A stretch of 64,000 nt of DNA. Origin: Pseudomonas mandelii (lineage in GTDB: Bacteria; Pseudomonadota; Gammaproteobacteria; Pseudomonadales; Pseudomonadaceae). Shown here piece after piece: positions 52,357 through 61,750 of the stretch. Under the pieces are notes generated by a model, which saw only the letters and a list, made by a program, of their open reading frames with translations, did not search any database and was not told the origin of the DNA. Positions within the stretch are counted from its first letter, which is position 1. The number at the start of each line of letters is the position of its first letter. The translations under genes were made by a program, and so were the position numbers. Location: contig NZ_RCZA01000008.1 in assembly GCF_006438925.1 (NCBI RefSeq), positions 1,126-65,125 on the forward strand, in the 5' to 3' direction.

Positions 52357-54066
52357 ATGTCCCTCCCTCTGCATTTCCTCCGCCCGGCCGCCCAGGGTTT
52401 CGCCGCCGGGTTGCTGTTGGCGATTACTGGTTGCGGCGTTTCATCCAAGCCTGATTCCGCCTCGGTTCCGCCACCGGCTCAAGGTGCGCTGCCGGCTGAA
52501 GTACTGGTGCGCAGCGAGGCTGTCATGGCGGACACCTCGATGGCCAAGCGCAGCGTTCGCCCCGCACCGACGGCGAGCTATGCGCCGATGCCCGCGAGCG
52601 AGGCGTATCCGCAGGGATATCGGGATGAGCAGCGGGAGCAGTATCAAGCGCTGGCGGATAACCCGATTCACAGCGTGGCCGAAGCGCCTGTCTCGACCTT
52701 CAGCGCCGACGTCGACACCGGCGCTTACGCCAACGTCCGCCGCTTGCTCAATCAGGGGCGCTTGCCACCGGAAGGTGCGGTGCGACTGGAGGAAATGGTC
52801 AATTACTTTCCCTACGATTACGCATTGCCCACCGATGGCTCGCCCTTCGGCGTGACCACGGAGCTGGCGCCGTCGCCGTGGAACCCGCATACCCGATTGC
52901 TGCGCATCGGCATCAAGGCCTCGGACCGCGCGGTCGCGGAACTGGCCCCGGCGAACCTGGTGTTTTTGGTGGACGTGTCCGGCTCGATGGACCGGCGCGA
53001 GGGTTTGCCGCTGGTCAAAAGCACCCTGAAATTGCTGGTCGATCAATTGCGCGAGCAGGACCGGGTTTCATTGGTCGTCTATGCCGGTGATTCGCGTGTG
53101 GTGCTGGAGCCGACCTCCGGACGCGACAAAGCGAAAATTCGTACGGCCATCGATCAATTAACCGCCGGCGGATCGACCGCAGGAGCGTCAGGTATCGAAC
53201 TGGCTTATCAAATGGCGCAGCAGGCGTTTATTCCCAAGGGCATCAACCGCATCCTGCTGGCCACCGACGGTGACTTCAACGTCGGTATCAGCGACTTCGA
53301 CAGCCTCAAGCAAATGGCTGTGGATAAACGCAAGACCGGCGTTTCCCTGACCACATTGGGTTTTGGTGTGGATAACTACAATGAACACCTGATGGAACAG
53401 TTGGCCGATGCCGGCGACGGCAACTATGCCTACATCGACAACCTGCGCGAGGCGCGCAAGGTGCTGGTGGATCAACTCGGCTCGACCCTCGCCGTCGTGG
53501 CGAAAAATGTGAAGCTGCAAGTGGAGTTCAACCCGGCGCAGGTCAGCGAATACCGGCTGTTGGGGTATGAGAATCGCGCGTTGAAGCGTGAAGACTTCAG
53601 TAACGACAAGGTCGATGCCGGTGAAATCGGCGCAGGACATACGGTGACGGCGTTGTACGAAATTGTGCCCACGGGCGAGAAGGGCTGGCTGGAGCCGTTG
53701 CGCTATGGCAACTCCGGGGCAGTTGCTTCCGGGAAATCTGGGGAAATGGCCATTCTGCGCGTGCGATATCAGTTGCCCGAAGGTGGGAACAGTCGCTTGA
53801 TCGAGCGGCCGATCACTGACAATGCTGCGCCAGCCAGTGAAGACCTGCGATTTGCGGCGGCCGTGGCAGCGTTTTCCCAGCAGCTCAAGGACGGGCGTTA
53901 TACCGGCGATTTCAGCCTCAAGGACACCGAGGCGTTGGCGCGCGGTGCGCGGGGCGAGGATCGATTTGGTCTGCGGGCAGAGTTCGTGCAATTGGTGGAG
54001 TTGGCGCAAAGTCTGCGAACCACGACCGCATCGAATAGTGAGCCGCTTAAAGGAGGCTACAACTGA
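52357..54066 (+). CDS. VWA-domain lipoprotein (YfbK-like)
   Basis: 569 residues. Signal peptide with lipobox ITGC (Cys26), then a DUF3520-type arrangement: PVSTFSADVDTGAYANVRRL, NYFPYDYALP, the VWA domain with MIDAS DVSGS (about 205-209) and LLATDGDFNVGISDFDSLKQ, and a C-terminal beta-rich part. It probably binds a partner through a metal-dependent site. First gene of a run with an ECF sigma factor (1-base gap) and a putative anti-sigma factor. Confidence 0.9.
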   Translation: MSLPLHFLRPAAQGFAAGLLLAITGCGVSSKPDSASVPPPAQGALPAEVLVRSEAVMADTSMAKRSVRPAPTASYAPMPASEAYPQGYRDEQREQYQALADNPIHSVAEAPVSTFSADVDTGAYANVRRLLNQGRLPPEGAVRLEEMVNYFPYDYALPTDGSPFGVTTELAPSPWNPHTRLLRIGIKASDRAVAELAPANLVFLVDVSGSMDRREGLPLVKSTLKLLVDQLREQDRVSLVVYAGDSRVVLEPTSGRDKAKIRTAIDQLTAGGSTAGASGIELAYQMAQQAFIPKGINRILLATDGDFNVGISDFDSLKQMAVDKRKTGVSLTTLGFGVDNYNEHLMEQLADAGDGNYAYIDNLREARKVLVDQLGSTLAVVAKNVKLQVEFNPAQVSEYRLLGYENRALKREDFSNDKVDAGEIGAGHTVTALYEIVPTGEKGWLEPLRYGNSGAVASGKSGEMAILRVRYQLPEGGNSRLIERPITDNAAPASEDLRFAAAVAAFSQQLKDGRYTGDFSLKDTEALARGARGEDRFGLRAEFVQLVELAQSLRTTTASNSEPLKGGYN

Positions 54067-54067
54067 A

Positions 54068-54634
54068 ATGTCAGCTCCTGAATCGAGCGACGAATCGCTG
54101 CTGGCCCGTTATCGCGCAGGCGACGGGCCGGCGTTCGAGATTCTGTACGCCCGCCACCGCCAAGGGCTCTACCGATTCCTGCTCGGCCTGAGCGGCAAGC
54201 CCGAGCTGGCCGAAGAGGTTTACCAGGACACCTGGCTGAGCCTGATCCGCAGCACCAGTCAGCCACAAGGCCGGGCGAATTTTCGTACCTGGCTTTACCA
54301 GATTGCCCGCAATCGACTGATCGATCACTGGCGCAAACACGGAATCCACAACCCCTTGCACGATAGCTACGACGAACAGATCCACGCGCTGAGCGATGAC
54401 GCTGCCGATCCCGAACAACTGCTGAGCCTGAGCCGCGACAGCCAGCGCCTCGAAGCGGCCCTGCAAAACCTGCCCGCTGACCAGCGCGAAGTATTCCTGC
54501 TGCGCACCCATGGCGATCTCGACCTGCCGCAGATCGCCACCCTCACCGAAACACCGCTGGAAACCGTCAAAAGTCGTTTGCGCTACGCCCAGCAAAAACT
54601 GCGTCGGCTGCTGGCCGAGGAGGTACTGACATGA
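54068..54634 (+). CDS. ECF-type RNA polymerase sigma factor
   Basis: 188 residues. Region 2: FEILYARHRQGLYRFLLGL, LAEEVYQDTWLSLIRS and FRTWLYQIARNRLIDHWRK. Region 4: LPADQREVFLLRTHGDLDLP and ETPLETVKSRLRYAQQKLRR. GGAGG lies before the start. It probably directs its own operon and other genes under envelope or other stress; the trigger is unknown. Confidence 0.93.
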   Translation: MSAPESSDESLLARYRAGDGPAFEILYARHRQGLYRFLLGLSGKPELAEEVYQDTWLSLIRSTSQPQGRANFRTWLYQIARNRLIDHWRKHGIHNPLHDSYDEQIHALSDDAADPEQLLSLSRDSQRLEAALQNLPADQREVFLLRTHGDLDLPQIATLTETPLETVKSRLRYAQQKLRRLLAEEVLT

Positions 54635-55254
54635 CTGACGCCCGTCCTACGCCAGAAGACGAAGTGTTGAAGCACTATCGTGAACACGCGACCAGCGAAC
54701 CGCCGGCCCATCTCGACGCGTTCCTCCTGGCTGCCGCACAGCGCGAAGTCCCTGTGCAGAAGCCAGGTCTGTGGAAACGCTGGGTTCAGGCCTGCCAGAA
54801 ACCCCGTTGGCAGGTCGCATTTGCCAGCCTCGTCGGTGTGGCCCTGATGCTTGCACTGGTGCAACGCACGGAGGAGCAACCGCCGAGTTACGACTTCGCG
54901 CCTGCACCCAAAGCGTCTGCACCGGCCGCCAAAAAAGAAGCACCGTCATCGGTTGCGCGTTCTCTGGCTGCCCCGGCCGGCGCCATGTCCACCCCCGCGC
55001 CTGCGGCGCCAATGGCCGATTTTGCCGCGCCCGCGCAGAGCGAATCGATCAATGTCGAAATGGCTGACGAAGCGAAGGTCAGCAAACGCCCGGCGATAGC
55101 TCCGGCAACGTTTATCGACGATCAATTAAGGGAAGTGATCCGCCTGCAAAAGGCTGGTCAGGCTCAAGCGGCGGCTGACCTGATGGCGACATTGCATAAA
55201 CGCTTTCCCAAGGAAAATCTCACAGCCAGACTCAAGGATTTGCAGAAAAACTGA
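54631..55254 (+). CDS. Putative anti-sigma factor (single-span membrane protein)
   Basis: 207 residues. Cytoplasmic N-terminus of about 65 residues, one membrane span (about 72-89, VAFASLVGVALMLALV), an Ala/Pro-rich linker and a short helical tail. It overlaps the sigma gene by ATGA. Position and layout fit an anti-sigma factor, but no clear zinc motif or family signature is visible. Confidence 0.7.
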   Translation: MTDARPTPEDEVLKHYREHATSEPPAHLDAFLLAAAQREVPVQKPGLWKRWVQACQKPRWQVAFASLVGVALMLALVQRTEEQPPSYDFAPAPKASAPAAKKEAPSSVARSLAAPAGAMSTPAPAAPMADFAAPAQSESINVEMADEAKVSKRPAIAPATFIDDQLREVIRLQKAGQAQAAADLMATLHKRFPKENLTARLKDLQKN

Positions 55255-55334
55255 GAGGCAGAGCGGTCAGTCATTTGGCATCGACACCCGAAAGCGCGCA
55301 CTATCGGCCCATAGCCGATGCGTTGGAGGTAGCC

Positions 55335-55544
55335 ATGGCGAAAAAAATCGACCGCATCGCCCAAATGCTCAACTGCCCGGAGAAGGGCGAGGAATTACGG
55401 CGCGCGGTGACTGAGAGTCGTAAGGAGTTTCTGCTGGCGAAGCAGGCAGAAGAAGCGTTTGAGGAAGACGTTCTTGATGATGAGTTGATCGAGGATGAAG
55501 AAGACGATGATGAGTACGACGAGTTCGACTGGACGACTGAATAA
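55335..55544 (+). CDS. Small acidic-tailed protein of unknown function
   Basis: 69 residues: MAKKIDRIAQMLNCPEKGEE, a helical middle and a very acidic C-terminus (runs of Asp/Glu). Perfect GGAGGT ribosome site 4 bases before ATG 55335 and a terminator after the stop show it is a real gene. No family recognised. Confidence 0.82.
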   Translation: MAKKIDRIAQMLNCPEKGEELRRAVTESRKEFLLAKQAEEAFEEDVLDDELIEDEEDDDEYDEFDWTTE

Positions 55545-55569
55545 AAAAACCGCTTCGGCGGTTTTTTTG
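55543..55569 (+). terminator. Intrinsic terminator after the small acidic gene
   Basis: AAAAAAACCGC-TTCG-GCGGTTTTTTT: stem closed by a TTCG tetraloop with a long T-run; works in both directions. Confidence 0.92.
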
Positions 55570-55791
55570 TGCATCGTCTATCAGCGGCAGTAGTTCGGGA
55601 TTACCGAGCAACTGAAATTCTTACCAACATCGCCCGAGGGGCCGGGGAGATTGACCAAAAAAATGCCGACTACCCAAGAAACTACCCAGAAGTTGATCAT
55701 AAGCGCCCCGCGACCGACGATCTAAACGTGGTTTGACGGTCATCGGCCTGGTGAGGTGCGCACTTCGTCGAACTTCCGCTATCAACCCCTG

Positions 55792-56031
55792 CTATGCCCG
55801 TACACCGATGAACAGCTCCAATTCTTTCGGTAATGACTGTTGGATCGCAATTTCCAATTGTTGGACCTGCCCGCCGGTTAATGGAAGCTCGCCATTAGCC
55901 TCCGCCGCTAAGCTGTCCCAACCCAAAACGTCCATAACCGCTTGCTCAAATTCAGGGCTTACGTCGAGCTCAAATTTGATCGAATCGTCTTCGTTGTCGC
56001 CTGCAAGAAAGCCCGTAATCTCTAAAAACAT
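55792..56031 (-). CDS. Candidate immunity protein for the adjacent S-type pyocin
   Basis: 79 residues, very acidic, no signal or membrane span. GGAGAG precedes the ATG. It follows the toxin gene by 15 bases on the same strand, as immunity genes do. Sequence is not clearly like the cloacin/E3 immunity family, so the call rests on position, size and charge (to match a basic nuclease domain). Confidence 0.72.
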   Translation of the reverse strand: MFLEITGFLAGDNEDDSIKFELDVSPEFEQAVMDVLGWDSLAAEANGELPLTGGQVQQLEIAIQQSLPKELELFIGVRA

Positions 56032-56046
56032 TATTGCTCTCCGATA

Positions 56047-57327
56047 TCACTTTGATGTGGTTCGCCCTGGTTCAGCAGCCTTTGTACGTTCTCCTGTATC
56101 GGGGTTGAACTCTCCCAAATGCTTACCTTGCTTGTCGTAGAGTTCAATTCTGCCGTTCTCATAATCCCATTCATAAATTCTGCCCTTGCGATCTTTCCAA
56201 CGACTTCGTTTTTTGCCTCCGCCTTGGACGCTCGACATTTGTTTTGCGCGTGTGGCGTCTGGGAAGGCTGTCAGTGTTTTGGGGGCGGGATGGTAGCTGT
56301 AGTCGCCGCCAATAGGCCGAGCAAACACTACGTACAGCGACTTCAGCCCGGTGTCTGCTGGAAACACCAGAATACAGTCGTCGGTGGTGATGTCTTCACC
56401 GGGGAGGCCTTCGAGCTGACTGTCGGTGTTGTCCGGAATCGGGTGGACCAGGATGGTGCCAAGTTGTTCTCCGCTGCTGTCGGGATAGATCAGCGGCGGC
56501 ATTTCTCCCAGTGGCCCGCGCTGGGGCGTCCACAGAATAGTGATGCCGTTGAGCTTGGCCTCCAAGGCGGTTTTGTCGGCGTTCCACGTGGCTTGCACCG
56601 TGCGTACCGTATCGTCGCCTGATGCGGTTGTATGGATGCCGTAGACTTGTAATGCGCCCTTGGCATCGCGACGAAACTGAAAGCGCACACGGGTAGGTGC
56701 GTGGGTCATGCTACGCAATTGAGTGTCGGTATGGAGCGTCCCGTCATCCATCTTGGTCGGGAGCATGCCCAGTATGAAAACACTGACAGGCCCACCCGCA
56801 CCGCGTATCGCCCAATTGAGACGCTGCTGCAGGATGCCGCCACCGGCCATGCGACCTAGTGCCAGATCGGCGCCAAGTGCCGTCGCTACGGCGGTACTGT
56901 CCGACGGAAAAAGCATGGCGCCTGCGACCATTACCTTGCCGAAGTTCGAAGCGGGTTCCAAGGCGGTGCCGGCGTCGGTGCGACACCAGTTATCGGGGAT
57001 GCAAGATTTGGCAAAGACCTGATCGTCGCGAGGCTTGGTCTGTGGCCATGGATCTTTTTGGGGGATGTAGACCGGTTCAGGCGCTGGCGCTGATCTAGCT
57101 ACGAAGCCACTGCCTGAACTGGTAATGCGTTCCTTTACCAACAGCAAATCACCCTTGCGGACGGACTCGACAATTTCGCTGTCGCTGATGCGGGAATGGC
57201 TCCCAAAATTGGCAAGTCCGTCGATGTTGTGTCGACCTCGCATCAGCGCGTCCTTCACCAATCGTGCAGCATTGCTGGGGCTTTCGGTTTGTTTGAAACC
57301 CTTGTCGGCATTCCTTATCAAGCGCAT
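56047..57327 (-). CDS. Short S-type pyocin with colicin E3-like ribonuclease domain
   Basis: 426 residues. Residues 1-125 are unlike known receptor-binding regions. About 130-350 is a pyocin-S domain (VSVFILGMLPTKMDDGTLHT, GITILWTPQRG, ILVFPADTGLKSLYVVFARP). The end (368-426) is a colicin E3/cloacin-type rRNase: KKRSRWKDRKGRIYEWDYEN, GKHLGEFNPDTGERTK. Aligned with E3, Asp388 and Glu395 match D510 and E517, but position 391 is Asn where E3 has catalytic His513. AAGGGAA precedes the start. It is shorter than usual pyocins of this kind because no long receptor/translocation region is seen. Confidence 0.85.
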   Translation of the reverse strand: MRLIRNADKGFKQTESPSNAARLVKDALMRGRHNIDGLANFGSHSRISDSEIVESVRKGDLLLVKERITSSGSGFVARSAPAPEPVYIPQKDPWPQTKPRDDQVFAKSCIPDNWCRTDAGTALEPASNFGKVMVAGAMLFPSDSTAVATALGADLALGRMAGGGILQQRLNWAIRGAGGPVSVFILGMLPTKMDDGTLHTDTQLRSMTHAPTRVRFQFRRDAKGALQVYGIHTTASGDDTVRTVQATWNADKTALEAKLNGITILWTPQRGPLGEMPPLIYPDSSGEQLGTILVHPIPDNTDSQLEGLPGEDITTDDCILVFPADTGLKSLYVVFARPIGGDYSYHPAPKTLTAFPDATRAKQMSSVQGGGKKRSRWKDRKGRIYEWDYENGRIELYDKQGKHLGEFNPDTGERTKAAEPGRTTSK

Positions 57328-57660
57328 GAAATTCCCTTTGATTAAGTCCTAGGGGCATTCTGGAGAGCGTGAGGCGCACCGGGCAAAAAATAGTTTTGCG
57401 GCATTTGTCCGAACCGGTCGATTGATTCAGGCCTAACAGGCTCCGCTCCCTTCGCGTGTGGTGCACGATGCAACCTCTGATATTGGGTGAATGGCAACCG
57501 CGAGTGTCGGAGCAGCAATGGCCGCTGACTACCCAAGAGTCATCCAGGTACCGCTAAAAACCATCCAGGAAATATAGGAAAGCCAGCGGGCGTCGGAGTC
57601 TGGCGGCTGCACTCAAATCGAACCGTCAAGTTTTCCTTGACGGTTGCATCGGATTAACCA
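57328..57660. other. Gene-free region with a perfect inverted repeat
   Basis: No coding sequence recognised. AACCGTCAAG-TTTTC-CTTGACGGTT (57621-57645) is a perfect 10-base hairpin without a T-run. The 12-mer GACTACCCAAGA (57527-57538) also occurs at 55669-55680 on the other side of the pyocin cassette. No clear pyocin regulator box was found upstream of the toxin. Confidence 0.5.
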
Positions 57661-57664
57661 GCTG

Positions 57665-57692
57665 TTGCCGAGAAGTTCTCATTCCTTATAAT
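57665..57692 (+). promoter_or_regulatory. Strong sigma70-like promoter before candidate small RNA
   Basis: -35 TTGCCG (57665-57670), 16-base spacer, perfect -10 TATAAT (57687-57692). The start would be near 57699. Confidence 0.6.
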
Positions 57693-57697
57693 CACCA

Positions 57698-57756
57698 ACA
57701 ACACGGCCCCTGTCGGTTGATGCGCTCCGGCGCTGAGACTGCTCAGGGGTTTTTTA
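57698..57756 (+). ncRNA. Candidate small RNA with its own terminator, upstream of hsdM
   Basis: Directly after the promoter: CCCCTG (57707-57712) pairs with CAGGGG (57744-57749) followed by TTTTTT; an inner hairpin GCGC-TCCG-GCGC (57722-57733) sits in the loop. The product would be about 58 bases with no reading frame. It could be an independent small RNA or an attenuated leader. The remaining 57757-58025 up to hsdM holds only a 70-codon minus-strand frame (57757-57969) that I cannot support as a gene. Confidence 0.5.
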
Positions 57757-58025
57757 TTATCTGGATTTTTCTTTTTGCCATTTGAGGTTCCGCCAGCCCT
57801 GGTCATGGCAGTAATCTCGCATTCGACTGGAGCGTCCGCTCAACCCTAGGAGTAAGCCGCGAGGTATCCCTATCCGAAAGAGCCGGGACGAGGTGATCGA
57901 CGGCTGTTCCATGGGCCAGATTTCAGCCCGGTCTCGGCCCCATTTGGTTAAGATGCTGCGTTTCGTCAACCCTTGGGCTGCCTAGTCGCCCGGTTGGCCA
58001 GCGTCTTCGATACGGAGTATCTGCA

Positions 58026-60419
58026 GTGAACCACGCGGTCCACAACAAACTGGTTTCTTTCATCTGGTCCATTGCCGACGATTGCCTGCGCGATATCTAT
58101 GTACGCGGCAAGTACCGCGACGTCATTCTTCCCATGGTGGTGTTGCGTCGCCTGGATGCTTTGCTGGAGCCGACCAAATCCAAAGTGATGGATGAGTTGG
58201 CACTTCAGCGTGAGATGGGTTTGACCGAACTGGACGAGAGCGCCCTGCAAGCTGCTTCTGGTTATGTGTTCTACAACATCAGTAAATGGACGCTCAGTCA
58301 GCTACAGAAGACGGCCACCAACAATCAGCAGATTCTCCTGTCCAACTGCGAGGAGTATCTCGACGGCTTCAGCGGCAACGTCAAAGACATCATCCGGCGC
58401 TTCAATCTCAAGGCTCAAGTGCGCCACATGGCCGCTAAAGACGTGCTGCTCGACGTACTGGAAAAATTCACCTCTCCTCACATCAACCTCACCCCGAAGG
58501 ATATCGAGGACCCAGAGGGCAACCGCCTGCCTGCCTTGAGTAACCTGGGCATGGGTTATGTGTTCGAAGAGCTGATTCGTAAGTTCAACGAAGAGAACAA
58601 CGAGGAAGCGGGTGAACACTTCACCCCGCGCGAAGTGATCGAGCTGATGACCCACTTGGTTTTCGACCCGATCAAGGATCGCCTGCCTACGGTCATGACC
58701 ATCTACGACCCGGCCTGCGGCAGTGGCGGCATGCTTACCGAGTCGCAGAACTTCATCGAAGAGAAATACCCGGACCCGACTACACGACGTGACGTCTACC
58801 TCTACGGCAAAGAAATCAACGACGAGACCTATGCCATCTGTAAGTCGGACATGATGATCAAGGGCAATAACCCCGCCTACATCCGACCCGGTTCCACCCT
58901 GTCCGTCGACGAATTTGCCGGTAGCCGCTTCGACTTCATGCTGTCCAATCCTCCCTATGGCAAGAGCTGGGCGAGTGAGCAGAAATTCATCAAGGAGAAT
59001 GGCAACGTCATTGATCCGCGCTTCAAAGTCACGCTCAGGGACTACTGGGGCAACGAAGAGGAGCAAGACGCTACCCCGCGCTCCAGCGACGGCCAGCTGC
59101 TTTTCCTGATGGAAATGGTCAACAAGATGAAGGCACCGGGTGAAGTAGGTCTTGGTTCGCGCATCGCCTCGGTGCACAACGGCTCCAGCCTGTTCACCGG
59201 CGACGCTGGCGGTGGCGAAAGCAATATCCGCCGTCACATCATCGAAAACGATCTGCTGGACGCCATCATCCAGTTGCCCAACAACCTGTTCTACAACACC
59301 GGCATCACCACCTATATCTGGTTGCTGTCCAGCAACAAGCCGGCACATCGACGGGGCAAGGTGCAACTGATCGACGCCAGCCTGTTGTACCGCAAGCTGC
59401 GCAAGAACCTGGGCAATAAGAACTGCGAGTTCGCTGCCGAACATATCGAGCTGATTACTCAGGCTTACCTCAATCTGGACAGCATCGACCGTCAGGGCGG
59501 CAGCGACGGCATCGCTGCCCGAGTATTCGAAAACCGTGACTTCGGCTACCACAAGGTCAATATCGAGCGGCCGGACCGACGTAAGGCGCAGTTCAGCGCC
59601 GAACGCATCGAAACCTTGCGTTTTGACAAGGCACTGCGCGAGCCCATGGAATGGATCTACCGCCAGTGGGGCGAGGCGGTGTACCAGGATCAGACTCTGG
59701 CCAAGAACGAAAAGGCCATTCTCTCTTGGTGCGAGGATCAGGGCCTGGAACTCAACGCCAAACAACGCAAGAAGGTGCTGAACCTCGAAGTTTGGATGAA
59801 GCAGTCCCTGCTGGTTACCGTGGCCAACTACTTGATGCAGGCAGTCGGCACCAACGAGTTCGACGACTTCAATTGGTTCGCCAAACAGGTGGACAAGGTG
59901 CTCAAGCAGTTGAGCCGCGAATCCGGTATTAAGCTCGGTGCCAGCGAGCGTAACCAATTGCTGAATGCCGTTAGTTGGTACGACGAAAAAGCCGCTAAGG
60001 TGATCCGCAAAGTCGAGAAGTTTGACCGCGCACATCTGGCGGTCCTGCGGCAGCGGCTGAACTGCAGCGAGCACGAGCTTGTGGATTATGGCTACTACCC
60101 TAATGGCAAGCCCGGTGAGTTCATCACTTATGAATCCAGTAGCGAGCTGCGCGATAGCGAAAGCATCCCGTTGGCTGAATCTATCCACCGTTTCTTCAAG
60201 GCTGAAGTGCAGCCCCATGTCGAGGAAGCGTGGATCAATTTGGAGTCGGTGAAGATCGGCTACGAGATTAGCTTTAACAAGTATTTCTACAAGCACCAGC
60301 CATTGCGCAGCATGGAAGAGTTGGCGCGGGAAATCGTGACGCTGGAGCATCAGGCGGAGGGATTGATTGCGGAGATTTTAGGGATTGAGGTTGACCTTGT
60401 ACAGAGGACGTGGTCATGA
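58026..60419 (+). CDS. hsdM: Type I restriction-modification system, DNA methyltransferase subunit
   Basis: 797 residues, longer than the usual about 500, with an extra C-terminal part of about 250 residues. HsdM N-terminal helical domain (DDCLRDIYVRGKYRDVILPM), then SAM motif DPACGSGG at 228-235 and catalytic NPPY at 308-311, so N6-adenine methylation should be possible. Start GTG 58026 with GGAG upstream. hsdS starts inside its stop codon. Confidence 0.93.
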   Translation: MNHAVHNKLVSFIWSIADDCLRDIYVRGKYRDVILPMVVLRRLDALLEPTKSKVMDELALQREMGLTELDESALQAASGYVFYNISKWTLSQLQKTATNNQQILLSNCEEYLDGFSGNVKDIIRRFNLKAQVRHMAAKDVLLDVLEKFTSPHINLTPKDIEDPEGNRLPALSNLGMGYVFEELIRKFNEENNEEAGEHFTPREVIELMTHLVFDPIKDRLPTVMTIYDPACGSGGMLTESQNFIEEKYPDPTTRRDVYLYGKEINDETYAICKSDMMIKGNNPAYIRPGSTLSVDEFAGSRFDFMLSNPPYGKSWASEQKFIKENGNVIDPRFKVTLRDYWGNEEEQDATPRSSDGQLLFLMEMVNKMKAPGEVGLGSRIASVHNGSSLFTGDAGGGESNIRRHIIENDLLDAIIQLPNNLFYNTGITTYIWLLSSNKPAHRRGKVQLIDASLLYRKLRKNLGNKNCEFAAEHIELITQAYLNLDSIDRQGGSDGIAARVFENRDFGYHKVNIERPDRRKAQFSAERIETLRFDKALREPMEWIYRQWGEAVYQDQTLAKNEKAILSWCEDQGLELNAKQRKKVLNLEVWMKQSLLVTVANYLMQAVGTNEFDDFNWFAKQVDKVLKQLSRESGIKLGASERNQLLNAVSWYDEKAAKVIRKVEKFDRAHLAVLRQRLNCSEHELVDYGYYPNGKPGEFITYESSSELRDSESIPLAESIHRFFKAEVQPHVEEAWINLESVKIGYEISFNKYFYKHQPLRSMEELAREIVTLEHQAEGLIAEILGIEVDLVQRTWS

Positions 60420-61750
60420 CGGCGCCGCCAAATTCTTCTGCATATGATGCTTATAAATGCTCATCAATTCGTTGGCTTGAAAAAATTCCTAGTCACTGGG
60501 GGATAAGCCGTAGCAAACACCTTTTCTCTCAAAGAATTGAGCGAGCAAAAAAGGAAGATGTTCAACTCTCGGCAACTCAGGCATATGGCGTTATACCTCA
60601 AGATCAATTTGAATCCATGGTGGGGCGAAAAGTAGTTAAGATAACCTTGCACTTGGACAAAAGAAAACATGTAGAAGTCAACGACTTCGTGATTAGCATG
60701 CGGAGCTTCCAGGGCGGATTGGAACGTGCTTGGGCTGCGGGATGCATTCGATCGTCTTATGTTGTTCTTCGCCCATTGAAAGAATTAGATTCCAGCTATT
60801 ATGGTTATCTATTCAAGTCAAAAAGATATATTGAGGCCCTGCAGTCAACTGCAAGCTTTATACGGGATGGGCAGGATCTAAATTTTTATAATTTCTCACA
60901 AGTAGACTTGATATTTCCTCCATATTGCGAACAGATTGCAATTGCCGATTTTTTAGACCGAAAAGTAGGTCTAATTGACCAGGCTTTGAGCGTCAAGGAA
61001 CGACAGATTGAACTGCTTAAAGAGCGCAAGCAGATACTAGTGCAGAAGGCCGTAATGCTTGGCCTTGACCCTAATGTATCCATGAAGGATTCCGGTATTG
61101 AATGGATTGGTGAGATTCCAGCGCATTGGGTAATCAAACGTCTGAAATACGTGCTTGAAGAGCGAAATGAACGGTCAAAAACTGGCGAAGAACCATTATT
61201 TATGGTCAGTCAGGTGCATGGTCTCGTTGTTCGCTCGGAATATCATGAAAAAGCTGAAGTTGCTGCAAGCAATGTAGACAACAAAATTGTTTTTGAAGGT
61301 GACTTGGTTTTCAATAAGTTGAAAGCCCATCTGGGGGTTTTCTTCAAGAGCTGCATCCCAGAAAAGGGAATTGTTAGCCCTGATTATGCAGTATATAAGC
61401 GTAAGGCTTATATTGATGATCTAAAGCTTCTCGAATACTTGTTTAGAAATCCATCTTATATTTCTCAATTTGTTGTCCGTGCAACTGGGATTGTTGAAGG
61501 GTTAATTCGCCTATATACAAGCGAATTGTTTGATATGCCTGTGCCCGTTGCACCCTCAGACGAGCAGCGAGAGATTCTACGCTTTATCGAGAAGGTCTCT
61601 GAAAAGCAAGACAAGGCAATCGTTTTGCTTGAAGAGCAAATCACCAAACTCAAAGAGTACAAATCCACCATGATCAACAGCGCCGTGACCGGCAAGATCA
61701 AGGTGCCTGGCGTAGTGGAGCCTGAGCGACAGGACTTGGAGATGGCCTGA
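60416..61750 (+). CDS. hsdS: Type I restriction-modification system, specificity subunit
   Basis: 444 residues from ATG 60416 (ATGA overlap; AGGA upstream). Two target-recognition domains each end in a conserved helical region: QIAIADFLDRKVGLIDQALS (about 175-195) and EILRFIEKVSEKQDKAIVLL (about 385-405), and each begins near SIRWLEKIPSHWGISRSK and GIEWIGEIPAHWVIKRLK. It sets the DNA site for HsdM and HsdR. Its recognition parts are much more AT-rich than the flanking genes, a usual sign of exchange. Confidence 0.93.
   Translation: MTAPPNSSAYDAYKCSSIRWLEKIPSHWGISRSKHLFSQRIERAKKEDVQLSATQAYGVIPQDQFESMVGRKVVKITLHLDKRKHVEVNDFVISMRSFQGGLERAWAAGCIRSSYVVLRPLKELDSSYYGYLFKSKRYIEALQSTASFIRDGQDLNFYNFSQVDLIFPPYCEQIAIADFLDRKVGLIDQALSVKERQIELLKERKQILVQKAVMLGLDPNVSMKDSGIEWIGEIPAHWVIKRLKYVLEERNERSKTGEEPLFMVSQVHGLVVRSEYHEKAEVAASNVDNKIVFEGDLVFNKLKAHLGVFFKSCIPEKGIVSPDYAVYKRKAYIDDLKLLEYLFRNPSYISQFVVRATGIVEGLIRLYTSELFDMPVPVAPSDEQREILRFIEKVSEKQDKAIVLLEEQITKLKEYKSTMINSAVTGKIKVPGVVEPERQDLEMA

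Noticed and set aside
57757..57969. 70-codon minus-strand open frame after the small RNA candidate
   Set aside because: No ribosome site of note and no family recognised; the Arg/Ser-rich composition fits a chance frame.
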